36,503 nucleotides of DNA from Acidobacteriaceae bacterium (GTDB taxonomy: Bacteria > Acidobacteriota > Terriglobia > Terriglobales > Acidobacteriaceae): positions 636-37,138 of the forward strand of contig PLXP01000245.1 of NCBI GenBank assembly GCA_003151435.1, written 5' to 3'. The position numbers and the translations under genes are program-made. Every line of letters begins with the position of its first letter. Position 1 is the first letter of the stretch. Positions 36,127 through 36,503 of the stretch are shown here, in pieces. The notes under the pieces were generated by a model. That model ran no database searches. It was not told where the DNA came from and saw only the letters and a program-made list of their open reading frames with translations.

Positions 36127-36503
36127 ATGCAACAAGCAAGCTTCAGGACGTGTCTTCTCTTCTGTTGTGCCGTTTTGTTTGCAGGTTCTTCACAAAACGC
36201 CACCGCTGCCACCCTCTGCGTGAATCCCGCCGGTTCCGGCGGCTGCTACAAAACAATCAGTCTCGCCGTCAACAATGCCGCTCCATATGACGTGATCAAC
36301 GTTTGGCCCGGCACTTACAAAGAAGACATCGTCATTGGAATTCCCCTTTCCCTGATTGGATCGGGCGCCGAACACTCCGTGATTGACGCAACTGGCCTCG
36401 CAAATGGCATCTTTGTCGATGGATTTGACAACCCCGGGCTTAGTCACGTGACGATTGCCGGCTTCTCGGTTCAGAGCGCTCAATGGGAAGGCGTGCTCGT
36501 CGT
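36127..36503 (+). CDS. Start of a secreted right-handed beta-helix (NosD/pectin-lyase-like) protein, truncated by window end
   Basis: AGGAGG five bases before ATG; MQQASFRTCLLFCCAVLFAGSSQNATAATLCVNPAGSGGCYKTISLAVNNAAPYDVINVWPGTYKEDIVIGIPLSLIGSGAEHSVIDATG...; absent from ORF track because partial. Confidence 0.75.
   Translation, partial: MQQASFRTCLLFCCAVLFAGSSQNATAATLCVNPAGSGGCYKTISLAVNNAAPYDVINVWPGTYKEDIVIGIPLSLIGSGAEHSVIDATGLANGIFVDGFDNPGLSHVTIAGFSVQSAQWEGVLV

Noticed and set aside
1-36503. CRISPR array, tRNA or rRNA genes
   Set aside because: No regularly spaced direct repeats and no recognisable tRNA/rRNA motifs seen on reading both strands

Overview
Window of GC-rich bacterial chromosome, Acidobacteria-like by gene content (inference only). 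The left two thirds are dominated by one minus-strand run of very large genes (about 24923 down to 2778). In order of transcription they are: a short membrane-anchored proline-rich protein; a 3379-aa giant protein with a DUF6603-like region, repeated 'GxGTxxDPW' modules and an embedded alpha/beta-hydrolase-like segment; three proteins of 596, 358 and about 1362 aa with no family I can name firmly; a 1046-aa BNR/Asp-box propeller protein with choice-of-anchor-D/Hydin-like domains; and a 71-aa ORF. Gene junctions overlap or nearly touch (ATGA, 1-bp gap, 11-bp overlap), consistent with one co-translated assembly. An IS630-family element, whose two ORFs are joined by an A7 -1 slippery site, has inserted at the TA inside a TAATG stop/start overlap between the BNR gene and the 71-aa ORF. 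To the left lie scpA, a lipoprotein gene and a NADAR-domain gene. The right third is a mosaic: a duplicated His-rich lipoprotein-like family, a chimeric junction between a pRiA4b-ORF3-like fragment and a 5'-truncated Y_Y_Y/GGDEF gene, gadB, a 250-bp interval bounded by 35-bp inverted repeats, a solitary AAA ATPase/wHTH gene behind an operator-like palindrome cluster with an apparently leaderless promoter, a 70-bp near-perfect palindrome, a Sel1-repeat protein, a LuxR-HTH protein, a transposase remnant joined to a signal-peptide-like N-terminus, and the start of a secreted beta-helix protein cut by the window edge. All family calls are by reading motifs; no database search was run.
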